Shown here in pieces: positions 25,789 through 37,837 of a DNA stretch of 64,000 nt. The notes beneath the pieces were generated by a model. It was not told where the DNA came from and ran no database searches. It worked only from the letters and a program-made list of their open reading frames with translations. The number at the start of each line of letters is the position of its first letter. Position 1 is the first letter of the stretch. The position numbers and the translations under genes are program-made. Source of the DNA: Prunus persica (Eukaryota; Streptophyta; Magnoliopsida; Rosales; Rosaceae); assembly GCF_000346465.2 (NCBI RefSeq), contig NC_034009.1, positions 5,169,269-5,233,268 of the forward strand. Direction: 5' to 3'.

Positions 25789-26284
25789 CAGCGGCGGTCC
25801 TACATTTTGGATGCCCTGAGCGAACACCCTAAATGGCGCCTTCTACTTAAATGTATATTTATGTGATTTTTTTTTCTTCAGTAAGTTAAAAAAATATTAC
25901 TCAAGTTTTTCTATCAGTCTTTTTCAATTTCCTAATTGATTCAACTAGGGTAATTGATTTAAGCTATATATAGTTTAAAAAATAATTGGGTCTTTATTGA
26001 GTTTACTCTTTTTAATTTTGAATTGAGTAATTGGGCAAGTTTTTTGTTTTCACAATTAGTGGGCTTTTATTGAGTTTCCTTTTTTAAATTTTGAATTGAA
26101 TGATTAGGTAAGTTTTTTTAGATTTGCAATAGTTGGTTTAGACCTAACATAATATTTATATATCATATAATTTTTTTAAAATAATATAGATATGTATATG
26201 TAGGGTATTATATAAATCGAGGGCCCTCCCAATTTAGGAGCCTTAGGTGGCCGCCTTGCCTACTTGTGCTCAAGGCTTCCCCTG
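25789..26284. mobile_element. Possible hAT-like element, CAG...CTG ends
   Basis: The segment begins CAGCGGCGGTCC and ends GGCTTCCCCTG, flanked by CTCTCTCT on both sides (25781-25788 and 26285-26292). Eight-bp duplications and CAG/CTG ends suit hAT. The flank is low-complexity, so the duplication could be chance. Confidence 0.5.
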
Positions 26285-28539
26285 CTCTCTCTAACACCAT
26301 AATGAAACTATAAACCAAAGACAGAAATATTACCAAAGGGGTCCTCCTTCCCAATCGGTTATTTCTCTTATGCATTTATAAGGGTCAATTATTGCAATGG
26401 TTCCTGAATTTGTACCAAGTTTTATTTTAGTCTCTCAATTCAGTTATTGAATTCTATAGTCCTCGTACTTTTACTTGTGTTTTACCTTTACTAATTTATC
26501 ATAATTATAAAATAAATAGAAAAGTTGAAAGAATTTGACGGCAAAGATGAAAGTGAAGCACAGGTAAAAGGATAAAGGAAACAAACTTGGGATTTGGACA
26601 AAAGTCAGAATTTCTAACTTGACAAACACCAATTCCCGTGTTTGGATTATAAAAAATAAATAAAAAATAAAAAATTTAAAAATTCCACGAGAAAAAAAAA
26701 TGAAATTTGGAGGTTATAAATCCAAACTTTAAATTCTATCTAAATAATTGTCATTTCTAAAATTCGAAAAGAATAGAAGTACAAATATAGGAACCAAAGT
26801 AAAATCGGAACCATTAGACTCATAAAACTAGGTTGTTTAAATTTCCCCATCCGTTAGAGAGTGGAAGTACCAAGTACAAATAAGAAATTTCCAACAATTG
26901 AAGACCAAAGTAAAACCCGGGTACAAATACAGGAACCATATAGACTCGTATTTATAACATGTACAGTTTTCTACAATATTCAAGCATTTATTTTGTGCAG
27001 CATTAAAACATATAATCACTCCACACCATTTGCAAGGTTTTGCATAACTCAATGGGGACATATTACCATAGTACCCCCCTAGTCCAATCCAGTTAATAGA
27101 ATCATCAATCAACTTGAATCAAATATGCAAATGGTTCGGGTTTCTTTCTAGTATTCTATCGTTATTCGCAAGAAGAGTTCGATTCTAGCATCACTCAAGC
27201 AGGCACACCAAGTGCCGGAAGTTTATGATGTACTTTTAATCTTTTTTTTTTTTTTTTTGTCGGATGGAATATATTTTTAATCTAGTGGTTTATGATTTCA
27301 AAAAATTAGAATCTCTCTACATTTTTTATGCGATTTCCTTATTTCTCTGGTCTCACAGTCCTTTGATATTAGTGTTTTCTTTAACTTTTGTTGATATGGA
27401 GTACTTATGGCCATTAGATTAATGTGTGGCCATGATTGTTTTAAATGCAAAAAGAAAAAACTACAAATATAACGAAACAAATGCAAATGAGCCGACACGG
27501 GTCTAGCTAGAGGAAAATATATTCGAACTCCTATAACACTTTGATATTTAGTGTGACACAATCGATTGTATTCAAAAAATAAATAAATGCAGAGCAGCAA
27601 ACGCTCTTTATCATTGACGATCGATATACGACTAAATGAAGAGGTTGAGAAAGTCAACAAGGCACTTTCCAAGAAGTGTCTCAGTTGGCTGTGTAAAAAG
27701 CTATACCGCTATAGCTTAGAATCAAATATGAGGTTGCACCCTGGATTTGATGTTTTATTCGTTTCTCATCCGAAGTGATTTGTAAAAGAAGTCAGAAAAG
27801 CATATATATTTGAAAGAAGGAACATGAATGATGCAAAAAAGCTAGGACCTTTTAACATATCATTTTCATTCATATATTCATTTATTCTTGACACATATTG
27901 CAAAAAAAAAAAAAAAAAAAAAAAAAGATAGAAAACCTACCTTACCTTGTCGAAGAATCCAAAGAAGGAAGCTTCCAAGAAAGTTTGCAGCTCCAGAAAG
28001 GAAATTGACGAAGTTGCCTAATGGAATCTGGGCCTCCAGGGAAAATGCAGAGAAGGATATGATCAGATATATATACTTGAATAAGCATATCTTTGATACC
28101 AGATGTCGATAAAGAAGAAGAAGAGCAAAACTTTGACGCAGCAAAAAAGTTTATTTACATTATGTGAAAAAGAGAGCATCAAACTTGTAATGGGAGAGCA
28201 TATCTTCAGTTCAGGAGAGAATATATATGACTGCAAAACGCGTTGATTCGTACATATATGGACTAAGTAATGCTCTTTATCCTCATCTGGAGAAACTGCG
28301 ATGATTCCATATGGAACAATGGCAATGCAATTTCCACTAGCTTCTATAAGGATGACATATGTGTGCTTCAAATTGAATGACACCTTCATTTAGACTCAGA
28401 CGAGTAATTTCGAGGAAATTGCGCATGACTTGTCCCACCCTTTTCATTATTGGAATCCCAACCCTCTCCTTATTATTTTATTTTTGCCTAAATTTGTATA
28501 TCATATATTTTTGAAAAATGTTGGTTGGGACTACTTCTT
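26285..28539. other. Intergenic sequence without recognised genes
   Basis: No gene was recognised. The stretch includes oligo-T at about 27242-27260 and oligo-A at 27902-27926. Confidence 0.5.
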
Positions 28540-28830
28540 TAGGAAGCACTTATGTTCATAATCACTTCTAGCAAAAGTACTTTTATTATAAAAACATCCA
28601 AATTTTTCTAAGAAATCCGAGTGCTTCCTGAAAAGGCACTTGTAGTGTTTCTTGAAAAAGCACTTGCTGTGCTGCCTCAAGAATCACATATCAATAGTTC
28701 TCCAAAAAGTGCTTCTATGACTCAGAAGCACTTCTATATTTTCTGCCAAACGTTTCGATTCCAAAGCACTTTTTATTGTCAAAAGCGCTTTTATAAACAA
28801 ATTCATCTACCACTCTCGTATTCTTATTTA
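28540..28830. repeat. MITE-like sequence with repeated AAAGCACTT motifs
   Basis: The motif AAGCACTT and its complement AAGTGCTT recur many times in about 290 bp (GGAAGCACTT, AAAAGGCACTTG, AAAAAGTGCTTC, AGAAGCACTTC, CCAAAGCACTTTT). This pattern is common in plant MITEs. Ends and target duplication were not resolved. Confidence 0.4.
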
Positions 28831-29715
28831 TATCACTGCTTCTGACCATCAATCTATTTTTTTCTTTCTTCCTATGTCTGCAACCACCATCATCAAACAA
28901 TGAATATGGAAATTTTTTCTTCTTCTTTTGATATGGGAAAGAGAAGAGGGATTATGATTACAGAGGTTTTGGGGAAAAGAAATCTCAGTGAGAGGTAAGA
29001 TTTTTGACGAAAGAAGAGGAAAAAATAAGAGAAGAAAGACAGCATGTGATGCAGGAAGAAGGAGAAGATTAAAAAAGACTCAGGAAGGCTAACTTTCCCG
29101 TTAGTTGGATTAGGGAATTTTTTTTTTTTTTTTTTTATAAAATTAGGAGTAAATGAATTTTTTTATGTTTAGTATGATGTGTTAGCTTTTAAGTCCCCTA
29201 GATTAAATTTTAATGAGGAGACATATGGAGAACAAAAGTCATGCATATCATAGCAGAGAAAATCAAAGCAGATAATCCGGATCCCATTGCATATTAGAGT
29301 AAGGGTTGATAACCATTTAATTTTCTATTTTTAGTTTTTCATTTTCACTTTTCTTGGGACCTCTAGATCTAAAATTCACCAAAAAAGCCATCCTAATTCT
29401 AACAAATTCATCGGGAAATACTACGAATTCTTTGCAACATGCACTTTCATTCTACGATCTCAAATTCATAATTTTACTCCAAAACATTTCATTTTCAAGT
29501 TCCACATAAAACTGAAATAAGTTACCAAACAGGTTTTCAATTTTCAATTTTTGAAAATTGAAAACTAAACTGAAATGGGTTAATTTTCAATTTTCAGTTT
29601 TACCCCAAAACATTTCATTCTTCCTTATAAAAACATAATGAAGAACTTACACTTGGTGGAGTGCAGTATGAGTGCTAACAACTCCAAAAATTGTATGTAA
29701 CTTTTTGTTAATTAT
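28831..29715. other. Intergenic sequence without recognised genes
   Basis: No gene was recognised. An oligo-T run lies near 29118-29136. Confidence 0.5.
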
Positions 29716-29890
29716 TCCGATTTCTTGAACTACAGGAGTCCAAGAGATTTGTGGTCACTTACCGTTGGATGCAAATTCAACGATTCACTCACTCTTGCAC
29801 TCATTTTAAGAAACTTTTTTGAACCATTGGATTAATATCCAACGGTGGGTGACCACAACATCTTGGACTTCTGTGATCCAAGAGATCGAA
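29716..29890. mobile_element. Short foldback MITE
   Basis: Nearly the whole 175 bp is an inverted repeat. The left arm contains AGTCCAAGAG, TTGTGGTCAC and ACCGTTGGAT. The right arm, read in reverse, contains AGTCCAAGA, TTGTGGTCAC and ACCGTTGGAT. A transcript would fold into a long hairpin. The target duplication was not resolved. Confidence 0.7.
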
Positions 29891-32800
29891 ACTGTATATA
29901 TATATATATGAACGATTTTTGAAATATGCTCTCATTAGTATAATGGAACTACAACCTTCAGAACGCTAGCCATTGACTTGAAAAAGCTGAAAGACAATAA
30001 TACTTAAAGGTGATATTATCCTTTACAACCAAACCAGATCCTCAAAACTCGACATCCAAATTCCAATCCAGGTAGTTATGTCCTACCTGTAGCTAGAAAA
30101 GAGTCGACTAATTATAGCACGTATCATGCAAATGGTCCCCGAGGGGTGGGGGAGGGGACCCTATATTTAAGAGATTGATTGATATATCACTTTAAACAAA
30201 GGGCTTATGGACAGATAAGCAAAACCAAACAACTCCATACAGTCTCTGTTGTCATCCGGCCGAAAGCATGCGTATTATGCATGCATGTTTAAAGCTTTTC
30301 TTTTGTTGTTTTCCTCGATTTTGTTTGTGCATGACTGTAAGAGCATATAACAAGTTCATTTTTTCGGACGCTATATGAGTGCTTTATGGATCCTCTTTAT
30401 GTTTTTCAGTTCGGGTGAGTTGGGTCTTTAAGATGTAAAATTATTTTTACTTATTATCTTGCAGTAGTTGTATTTTATGGTTTGCAAGAATCCTTTATGA
30501 GGATATATTCTTTGTAATGCCCTTTTATTAATGGAATTTGATGTGACTATTAGAAAAAAGAGTGGAAAATGAATAATGAAGTTCTTTCGGTGTATATTGG
30601 TTTTATTTTCCATGAAAGTTGACAATTAAGTCGCGCCACATATATGACAGATATTTAAAAATGAATGTGAAGTATTCAATACACACGCTATCAGTGTCTC
30701 TATTCTAAGCAAGTAGGGGAAAAGGAAAAAATAAAAATAATGTCACTGAAATTTCTTGGTAATTAATATGCTAATGACATATGCATATATTATATGTATA
30801 GTGGTGTGGCATTTTTCTACACGTTAACATACTTGGAAATCTTCACAGAATAATTAACTAGTTTTAGGGTTACCAACACTTGACAAGGGGGCACAAATAG
30901 GGTTTAGGAATGAATTGGATGAGTATTAAGACCATTGACACAATTAATATTAAATAAGTCGGATCACGATTGACTAGAACGAAACAAGATCACGATATAT
31001 AAGTGAGTAGCAAGGAACTGTCACCCTTAAGATGTGGGACAAGAAGTCAGTAGTTTCCCTGACAAATCTGGATCAACATTATTATGGCTCTCATTATCTA
31101 GAATAATGAAAGTTTTTTCTTGCGTGGTCCATGGGCACCCCCAAGACCCCGGCACCCACTTATGCATATGCTTCTTTCTTTTCTATGAATCTACTTGATG
31201 ATTATTTGTATGCAGGCCAGGGAAAGAGTGTTAGCCACACAATATTGTTTTCTAATTTTCCACACAAAAACTCGTGAAGATATGGACCATATGGCATTAA
31301 CAGAAAGCCGTGGTACGTACCCACTGGACCTGCATGTGCACCGCCTAATTGATTAAGATTTTAGAAGAAACTGGTGCCAGCCAGCTTTGCTGCTGTTATC
31401 AATTAAAATCTACCTTCTTGTGGTTCAAAGTTTCAACAGAATAATTAGAAAACACGGCATTGTTTCCTCTAAAATTCGTTAGGTTTACCTACTTTCAAAC
31501 TACAAGAAAAAAATCCTTTCTGCGACCAACCAAGTTTTGGTCCCCCAAACAGTTTTCGGATGACAAAACTAAGCTTGAGACCTTTTTTCTTTTCCTCATC
31601 TCAAAACTTTAAGTGGCATGATGCCATGAACATTGAGTGATCTGATATTCAAACTCCAATACATGGTGCTTCCAGTAAGTCATTATGTAAGAAGACAACG
31701 TGGAGCAGTATTCTAATAAATAAATAAATAAAGGTTAGGTTGACCAAAAATACAAAAAGCTTGCCGACTCCATGTACAACCACGTGTCCAACACATGTTA
31801 ATGTTGCTTTGTGTTACCAGAAGGTGTCAGACAAACGAGCCTTGAGGTCAAGTCAAAGTCCACATATGAGAATTTTTGTCAAGACCAGAAGGGAAGAAAA
31901 CGGGACATAAAGATAAGATCAGTAAGGCAACTCTCCCATCTTTGGAAAAATTGTTGCTAATAAATATAGGGATGGGGTTTTTTCTAAACTACACATTTAA
32001 TGTCTCACGGTGTTGTAAGTTGTAACCTTCGATCAAACAACAAAGCTTAAATAATTCTAAAATAAAATAAAGAAGATGTCAAATGCAAAATGTTAAATTT
32101 GAAATTAATGGCTTTTAAAAAAACTTAACTTCATCCAAAATATCAAATATCAAATTATTTTATTATATTTTTAAAAGCAAATGGGCCCATATAATGCATA
32201 AAGTTTTAAAAAATAGTAAATGATAGTAGGGTTTATGATTAAAATAATATTTGACATCAAACTTTTTGATATGTTATTTTTGACATCTCTCTTTCAGCCT
32301 TCAAATTCATGTAGAATTTGACTATTCTGGTGGAGCAATTTTAACTTTCAATTTTGGTCATTTCATGTCCATGTGGTAATTTGACATATCGATTAGAGAT
32401 GCTCTAAGCCCTTACTAGGTTTCTCTACTTCGACCAACAACTATATTTTGTCGTCTCTTATTTCAATTTGTGATTCCACGATAAGATTGTTACTTTTAGG
32501 TACAAAATCACTTTTTAAGAAAAGATAGAGGTTTTAATTTTAACTCTCGAATTTTGAATGAAAAAAACTCTAAAGTTAAAATTTTAAAATCTACCCTAAC
32601 TTGAGAATTAAAAACTTAAAATTTAAGCAAGAAATATGTACCCGCCTACTAGTGAGAGGAAAAAATCAAACAGTTACATTTAGATAAGAATATGACATCA
32701 AGTAATTTTGTTTGCCTTTTGCTTTTATCATCTTGCTTACTAAATTGGCATAGACTATCGAATTCAGCTGGGACATTTTTATCGATAATGTTAGAACTTG

Positions 32801-33183
32801 CTGTCATGATTTAAACCTTTTTATTTTTTCTGTGTCTTGATCTTAGCTTTGTGACATAGATCTTGCACCAATTCATCACGACCTTGGCACAAATTTGTCT
32901 AAGCCCCACGCGGCAGAACCATCTATAGAAGAGTGGTTGAGCTGCTTCTCTTAACAACTATGACTGGCCACCACAAAGTTATACCAACAAAACATTATCA
33001 AACTCTAAAACCATCGTAAATGTGTAAGTGTGTTTGTGTTCAAATGCTTAAGAAAACTTAAAAGGAAAACTAGGCTAGATTTAGGAGGGAATGCGTAAGC
33101 TCCAAGCAGCTTGAAACTTAAAACAATTCCAGGTCATGCTTAACACATAATTTCCCAGCTTACTTTGGGCTTAATATTACAAA
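29891..33183. other. Intergenic sequence without recognised genes
   Basis: No gene was recognised in this AT-rich stretch. Around 32070-32310, GATGTCAAATG and TTTTGACATC in opposite orientation hint at another MITE, without resolved ends. Confidence 0.45.
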
Positions 33184-33483
33184 GGCAAAAAGTTACTTTT
33201 AGTCTACTTCGACGAGTTTTCCACTTTGGTCATCGTGCTTTCAATGCTGGTAATTTGATCCTTATAGTTTGATATCCGTCGCAAGTTAAGGGCATCCAAA
33301 TTTCTGTTTAGTTTCGTGACGGAATAAGCATGTATTGTTTTGGACGGAATTGAATGAAAATTTGGACGTACGTGTCCTTGAATTGATATCAAACTATAAG
33401 GGTCAAATTGCTAAAATTGAAATCACAAGAACCAAAGTGAAAAATTCGACAAAGTACATGGACCGAAAATAATTTTTTTCCCC
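33184..33483. mobile_element. Mutator-like MITE with long terminal inverted repeats
   Basis: The terminal inverted repeats run about 95 bp, with shared blocks CACTTTGGT, AATTTGA-CCTTATAGTTT and GATATC. The 300-bp element is flanked by ATTACAAA on both sides (33176-33183 and 33484-33491). Long terminal repeats and an 8-9 bp duplication suit a Mutator-type non-autonomous element. Confidence 0.75.
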
Positions 33484-33567
33484 ATTACAAAACAACTAGA
33501 CAACAACACTGAAAATTCTAAAAGGAAACTCACATCCCTTCCTTGATATTCAAGCGAAGGCACTTAT

Positions 33568-34036
33568 GCCCTATTTGGTTCATGAAAAAGGAGCCTTGGG
33601 AATGGGAAATCAATTGCTTTCCCATATTTGGTAAGTCAAGGCATATGAAATCGTTGCCATGAGAAAGTATGGGGATAGTGAAGTCATCCTCCCAACTTGG
33701 GTTTTATTTTCCATCCTCATGGAAAAGTTTGGGAAAATGAGTCAATATTAAATAAATATTTTTCATGACCATTTTGTCCCAATTAATAATTTAGAATTAC
33801 AATATATTATTAAATGCATTCTTTTTTATTTGATTTAAGATGGGTATAATTGAAAATTAATACACACTTCGTTTTCCATTCCTACTCAAAACGAACATAG
33901 GAAATGAAATAAAGTGATATCTCTCAGTTACTTTCCCAGTATTACCAAACGTGGGAAATGAATCTTTCATTTCTTATCCCTTGGAAAATAACATGAAAAA
34001 TAATTTCCTCTCAAATTCATTCTGTGAACCAAATGT
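33568..34036. mobile_element. Candidate MITE
   Basis: The left end reads CCCTATTTGGTTCATGAA. The right end, read in reverse, is CACATTTGGTTCACAGAA. The internal sequence is rich in GGAAATGAAT-type motifs. The target duplication was not established. Confidence 0.5.
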
Positions 34037-34894
34037 GAAAAGTAGGTAAAAAAAGTCCTCCCTAGTACCTACAAAAGCATATTTTATGCCTCAAATTTCT
34101 AAGGTTTGGCTTGAACTGAAAGCAAAGGATTCGTAGAATGTACAAGAAATTTCCTCTTTTTCTGTTTTTCAAAAAAGCCAAAGTATCATTTAAATGCTTT
34201 TGACAAACTAAAGCGATAAGTATTCTGTCAATATTCAATAGCTTGTTTGAATGCTCAAATGCAATCTCCATGATTTAATGCAATCTTTATAAAAGTTACC
34301 GTTGCCTTTTCCCTTTGTCAAAAGCTGACAGCATATCTGAAAACTACAAGAAAAGTAATTAAATACTGATTATCAACTATTAAAGAATTTGATTCAGAAA
34401 AATTTATTATCAAAGCCTTTGCGATATTTCCATGCTTCAAGTACGAGAACTTTCGGTAAGGAATGTTTTGCGTTTGCTTCTTTGCAATCTCCATGAACCT
34501 CTGACAGTCTTTTGTTTTTTTGTCCTTCCCGAAGAAAGAGGAGAAAGAATTATATTGATTTGCTTCAAGATTGTCTTTTACTTGAATTGAGCACTTTATG
34601 AGAGGAAGAATCTAAGTAACTTTTTCACTGTAGTGCCATGTGTGAAGGCTGTAGAGAGCGTAGACCATGCTATGCCACACAATGGGTTTTTGACATGGTC
34701 TATCTAGTCATTTATTAAAGCCATTGCCATCAAATTTAGGCACTGGGGTCCAATTTGGGCCCACAGACGATTTGGGCCAAAGAACTGCACCACAAAACTT
34801 TTTTTCTGTCGTGTAATTACTACAACCATTGCCCACATCCCCGATATCACGAGACTCTTGTTTTTGACTTTTGTAATTTACTTCATAAACTAAA

Positions 34895-35700
34895 GGGTTA
34901 ATTATTTTATTAGTCTTTAAATATAAACTTGATTTGCATTTGAGCTCATAAATTCTCAAAATCGTTTTCGTGGTCTTTTAATTTCACTTTTGTTAGGACA
35001 AACAGTCATGCAGTCAATTTTGTTAATTTTTTTTGTTAAATACATGGGCAAAATGGTATATTTATATATAGTTTTAAAATGAATAAAAAATCATATCTTT
35101 AAAACAACAATAAAAAAATAAAATAAAATAAAAAATCAACCAAAAAAAAGAAAAATCAAGTTTGGGAGGAGTAGAAATCGGGATAGAGGGAGAGGAGAGA
35201 GAGTTCAATTTTAATTTTTTATTCATATTTTTATCAACTTAATACAAAAATATAATTTTGCCCCTGTATTTAACAGAAAAGTTAACAAAATTGATGGCAT
35301 GACCATTTGTCCTAATGAAACTGAAGTTAAAGGGCTACTGGAACGATTTTGAAAATTGAGGGACTCGAATGCAAATCGAATCTAAATTTAAGAACTAACT
35401 AGCCTCTCTGCACGCGCTTCCGCGCATGCGAGAGGTTTTTTTTTAAAAAAATTTAAATTTATTTTAGAATTAAAAAAGATAATAGATATTTGTGTTCCAT
35501 AAAAATAGGATCCATTATCTGAATTTTCTTTTAATTTTAATTTTTTTAATACGAAAAATTATGAATTTACCATATTATCCTCATTTAATTAATAATTTCA
35601 ATTCTTAATGTTTGCATTAACCAAGGGCATTTTCTGGTATTTTAAATGTTTCACCATTCTCTGTCTTTTGCTTTATATATATAGATAAAACAATTATCCC
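34895..35700. mobile_element. Mutator-like MITE interrupted by a Helitron
   Basis: The segment is flanked by TAAACTAAA on both sides (34886-34894 and 35701-35709), a perfect 9-bp duplication. Unit 2 of the tandem duplication has just one TAAACTAAA at the matching place (about 39086-39094), so it is the empty site. The ends are long inverted repeats (left GGGTTAATTATTTTATTAG; right, in reverse, GGGATAATTG...). These align over their full length only if the Helitron at 35399-35685 is removed. Net length without the Helitron is 519 bp. Confidence 0.88.
35399..35685 (-). mobile_element. Non-autonomous Helitron, copy A
   Basis: On the minus strand the element starts TCTATATATATAAAG and ends in CTAG, just after a hairpin (GCATGCGC...GCGCGTGC within CCTCTC...GAGAGG). 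It sits between A and T, as Helitrons do. It is 287 bp and closely related to copies at 43660-43947 and 53809-54092. It lies inside the right terminal repeat of the surrounding MITE, which fixes both of its ends to the base. Confidence 0.88.
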
Positions 35701-36071
35701 TAAACTAAAGTTGAATAAATATTTGAAATATATTACTTCCTATTGCCAATTGGTTTCAGGGATACTCGGATTCTATTGGATCGGGTTAGCATCAGGCAAA
35801 CTCTCCATTTTCTTTTTTCCTTTGTTGGGTAAACAAACACCAGCAAGAAAAAGAAAAGAGCAGTTTTCAACATTGAAAACACAAGTCAATATATGCAGCC
35901 CAGCACACGAACTAAACTTTTTTTTGTATCTTTTTATGCTTATAGCAAGACTTAAATGTAGGTTCTGCCACTCATTCATTCCGACACGATGCCATTTGAG
36001 ATGCTAGAGCTTATGAGCACACACGTACAACATTTCGATAAGACAAGCAACCAGATCGGTAGCTAAGCCCT

Positions 36072-36330
36072 CCTCCAGAACATAGAAGCATTCTTAGTTC
36101 TGCTAGTGTTACCATTATAGAATCTTAATGCTGGTAAATGGTAACGTAAAAAATGTTGCAAGATCATGTGAGCCATATGAGTATCCTTAGTTCTGGTAAA
36201 TATCAGAACCGGACTCCCATCATCTTGCAGCTTCATCTGCAATCTCCAGTGACAGAAAATGATACTTCTAAACATTTGCTCTTCCCACCGGCATGAAATC
36301 CATCACCGTAGTCGCAGGAGAAATGGCACC
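36072..36330 (-). pseudogene. Degenerate ACA 5'-leader/exon-1-like sequence, unit 1
   Basis: TAGAAGCATTCTTAGTTCTG (36087-36106) and GAGTATCCTTAGTTCTGG (about 36179-36196) resemble TAGAAGCATCCTTAGTTCTG of ACA exon 1 (about 16453-16472), which encodes ARTKDAS. About 130 bp further lies GTCGCAGGAGAAATGGCACC, matching the ACA leader GTCGCAGGAGAGATGGCACC near 16600, at a similar distance as in the real gene (about 147 bp). A minus-strand reading gives RTKDT and RTKNAS. The similarity is patchy and there is no open gene, so this is inferred to be a decayed, internally repeated copy. Confidence 0.5.
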
Positions 36331-37016
36331 ACCACATGCTACAAACGTCGATTCTGCACAGGAGAGATGGCACTTGTTTAACTCTCTTGCATGCAGAACT
36401 GGAAGAGGAAAGCACTGCATGAATATTGCAGCAACGAGTAAAACATTACACTCAAAACTTGTGTGGGTTGAGATTTTTCTCTTTCTGTGCTCTACATATA
36501 TAGACAGAAAGATCTTTTCTAGATAAGGTAAAGCTAAGTAAAAAAAACAAAAGCCTTTTTAGTAATTGGTTGCTTTTTCTTTGCTTTTGGTTTTGCTTTC
36601 GATAGTTGTTTTCCATTTCTCAATCATTTTTTTTTAACCTTTGTCAATGGTGCGGCCCTCATCACATCATCGTTGAAAATGAGTAGCAACATGATTATTG
36701 TTTCAACTCCACTGACAGCGGTGGAAATGCAACAATAATGCAACAATAATGCAACAATAATGATTCAGAATTCTAACCTAATACACAGAACTAGGACCTT
36801 TTGGTTGGGCCAATGCAAGCTTTCAGCTTGCCCATTAGTGATGCACATCTCTTCATACAAAAATGAATCTTCCTTTCTGCTTAGGGAGACTCTAGAGAAC
36901 TTAACTGCACCAGCAAGAACAGTCCGGCATCTATTTTGATTCACTTGGGTGGTCCAGTGGTAAACATTAAAAACAGTTCATTTCAAATATAATCATATGC
37001 ATTTCGCCTACAAAAT

Positions 37017-37837
37017 TAGTTGCTATGCCGTTTTCTGGACACACCTATTTTAATCTTTTTCTTTTCTAATTTTGCTGCCCCTGTTCGCTCTATACTGAAA
37101 ATGGAAGGCAACAAAAAAGATTCCCATACGCCAGTCCTCCCCTAATTAGCCATTAACAAGATGATGAGAACAAATATCATGCTAGTGAATCTTGAAGAAC
37201 CAAAAACGAATGTCGATCTCAATTTACCCCGTGGAACTCAAATTTTCCTACTTAACACTCTAGAACCTTACTTCATGTCCCACTTTGTCTTATTTCGTCA
37301 ACTTCTTTAATTTGCTGATGTGGCATGAGCCCACTTATTTGTTGTATTCGTCACACATTACCACATACACAAAAGTCAATTTTTATTTTTGTTTTGTTTT
37401 TGCCAAAGTTAGGAAGGGGGAAGGGGAAAACTCACACACACGGGTACCATTAAGGTTTAAACACATGATCAGTTGGGAGCACACCAAAGGAGCCAATCTA
37501 ATTAACACTCCATTAATACTTGTTAAAAAAACAATTCATGAATCATGTCCCACCTGAGTGATGGTTTGGGTTGGGCGTGCTGAGGAAAAAAATCCAAGTC
37601 TCAAATGGAATTCTAGGTGGTGAAGGAGAGAGAGAGAATGATGTTTGGGCAGGGGTGGTTGTTTGAGTTTTAATAGCTGAAATTATTAAAATGTTCATGC
37701 CATGTCAGCAAGTTAAACAAATTTGTTAACAGAGTTGACGAAATTAAGCAAAATAGGACACAAAGTAAGATTCTAGAGTGTTAAGTGAGAAAACTTGAGT
37801 TCCATGGAGTAAATTGAGATCGACATTTAAGTCAACA
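37017..37837. other. Spacer between duplication units
   Basis: No gene was recognised. Short inverted matches (AGTAAATTGAGATCGACATT near 37808 against TGTCGATCTCAATTTACCCC near 37210) suggest a further MITE spanning about 37209-37830. Confidence 0.45.

Larger units (their letters stand above)
34738..37016. repeat. Tandem duplication, unit 1
   Basis: Unit 1 is collinear with unit 2 (37838-41140). Shared blocks include GGGTCCAATTTGGGCC, TTGCCAATTGGTTTCA, GGATCGGGTTAGCATCAGG, GAGTAGCAACATGATTATTG and TTGGTTGGGCCAATGCA. It differs by the MITE plus Helitron insertion at 34895-35700. No intact gene is seen in either unit. Confidence 0.88.

Noticed and set aside
27878..28144. 88-codon frame on minus with a poly-Phe run
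   Set aside because: Generated by an oligo-A tract; no family resemblance or promoter.
35711..36007. 98-codon frame on plus in unit 1 (64-codon relative at 39142-39336)
   Set aside because: The duplicate copy has indels that change the C-terminal part and there is no family resemblance; retained similarity is explained by recent duplication.
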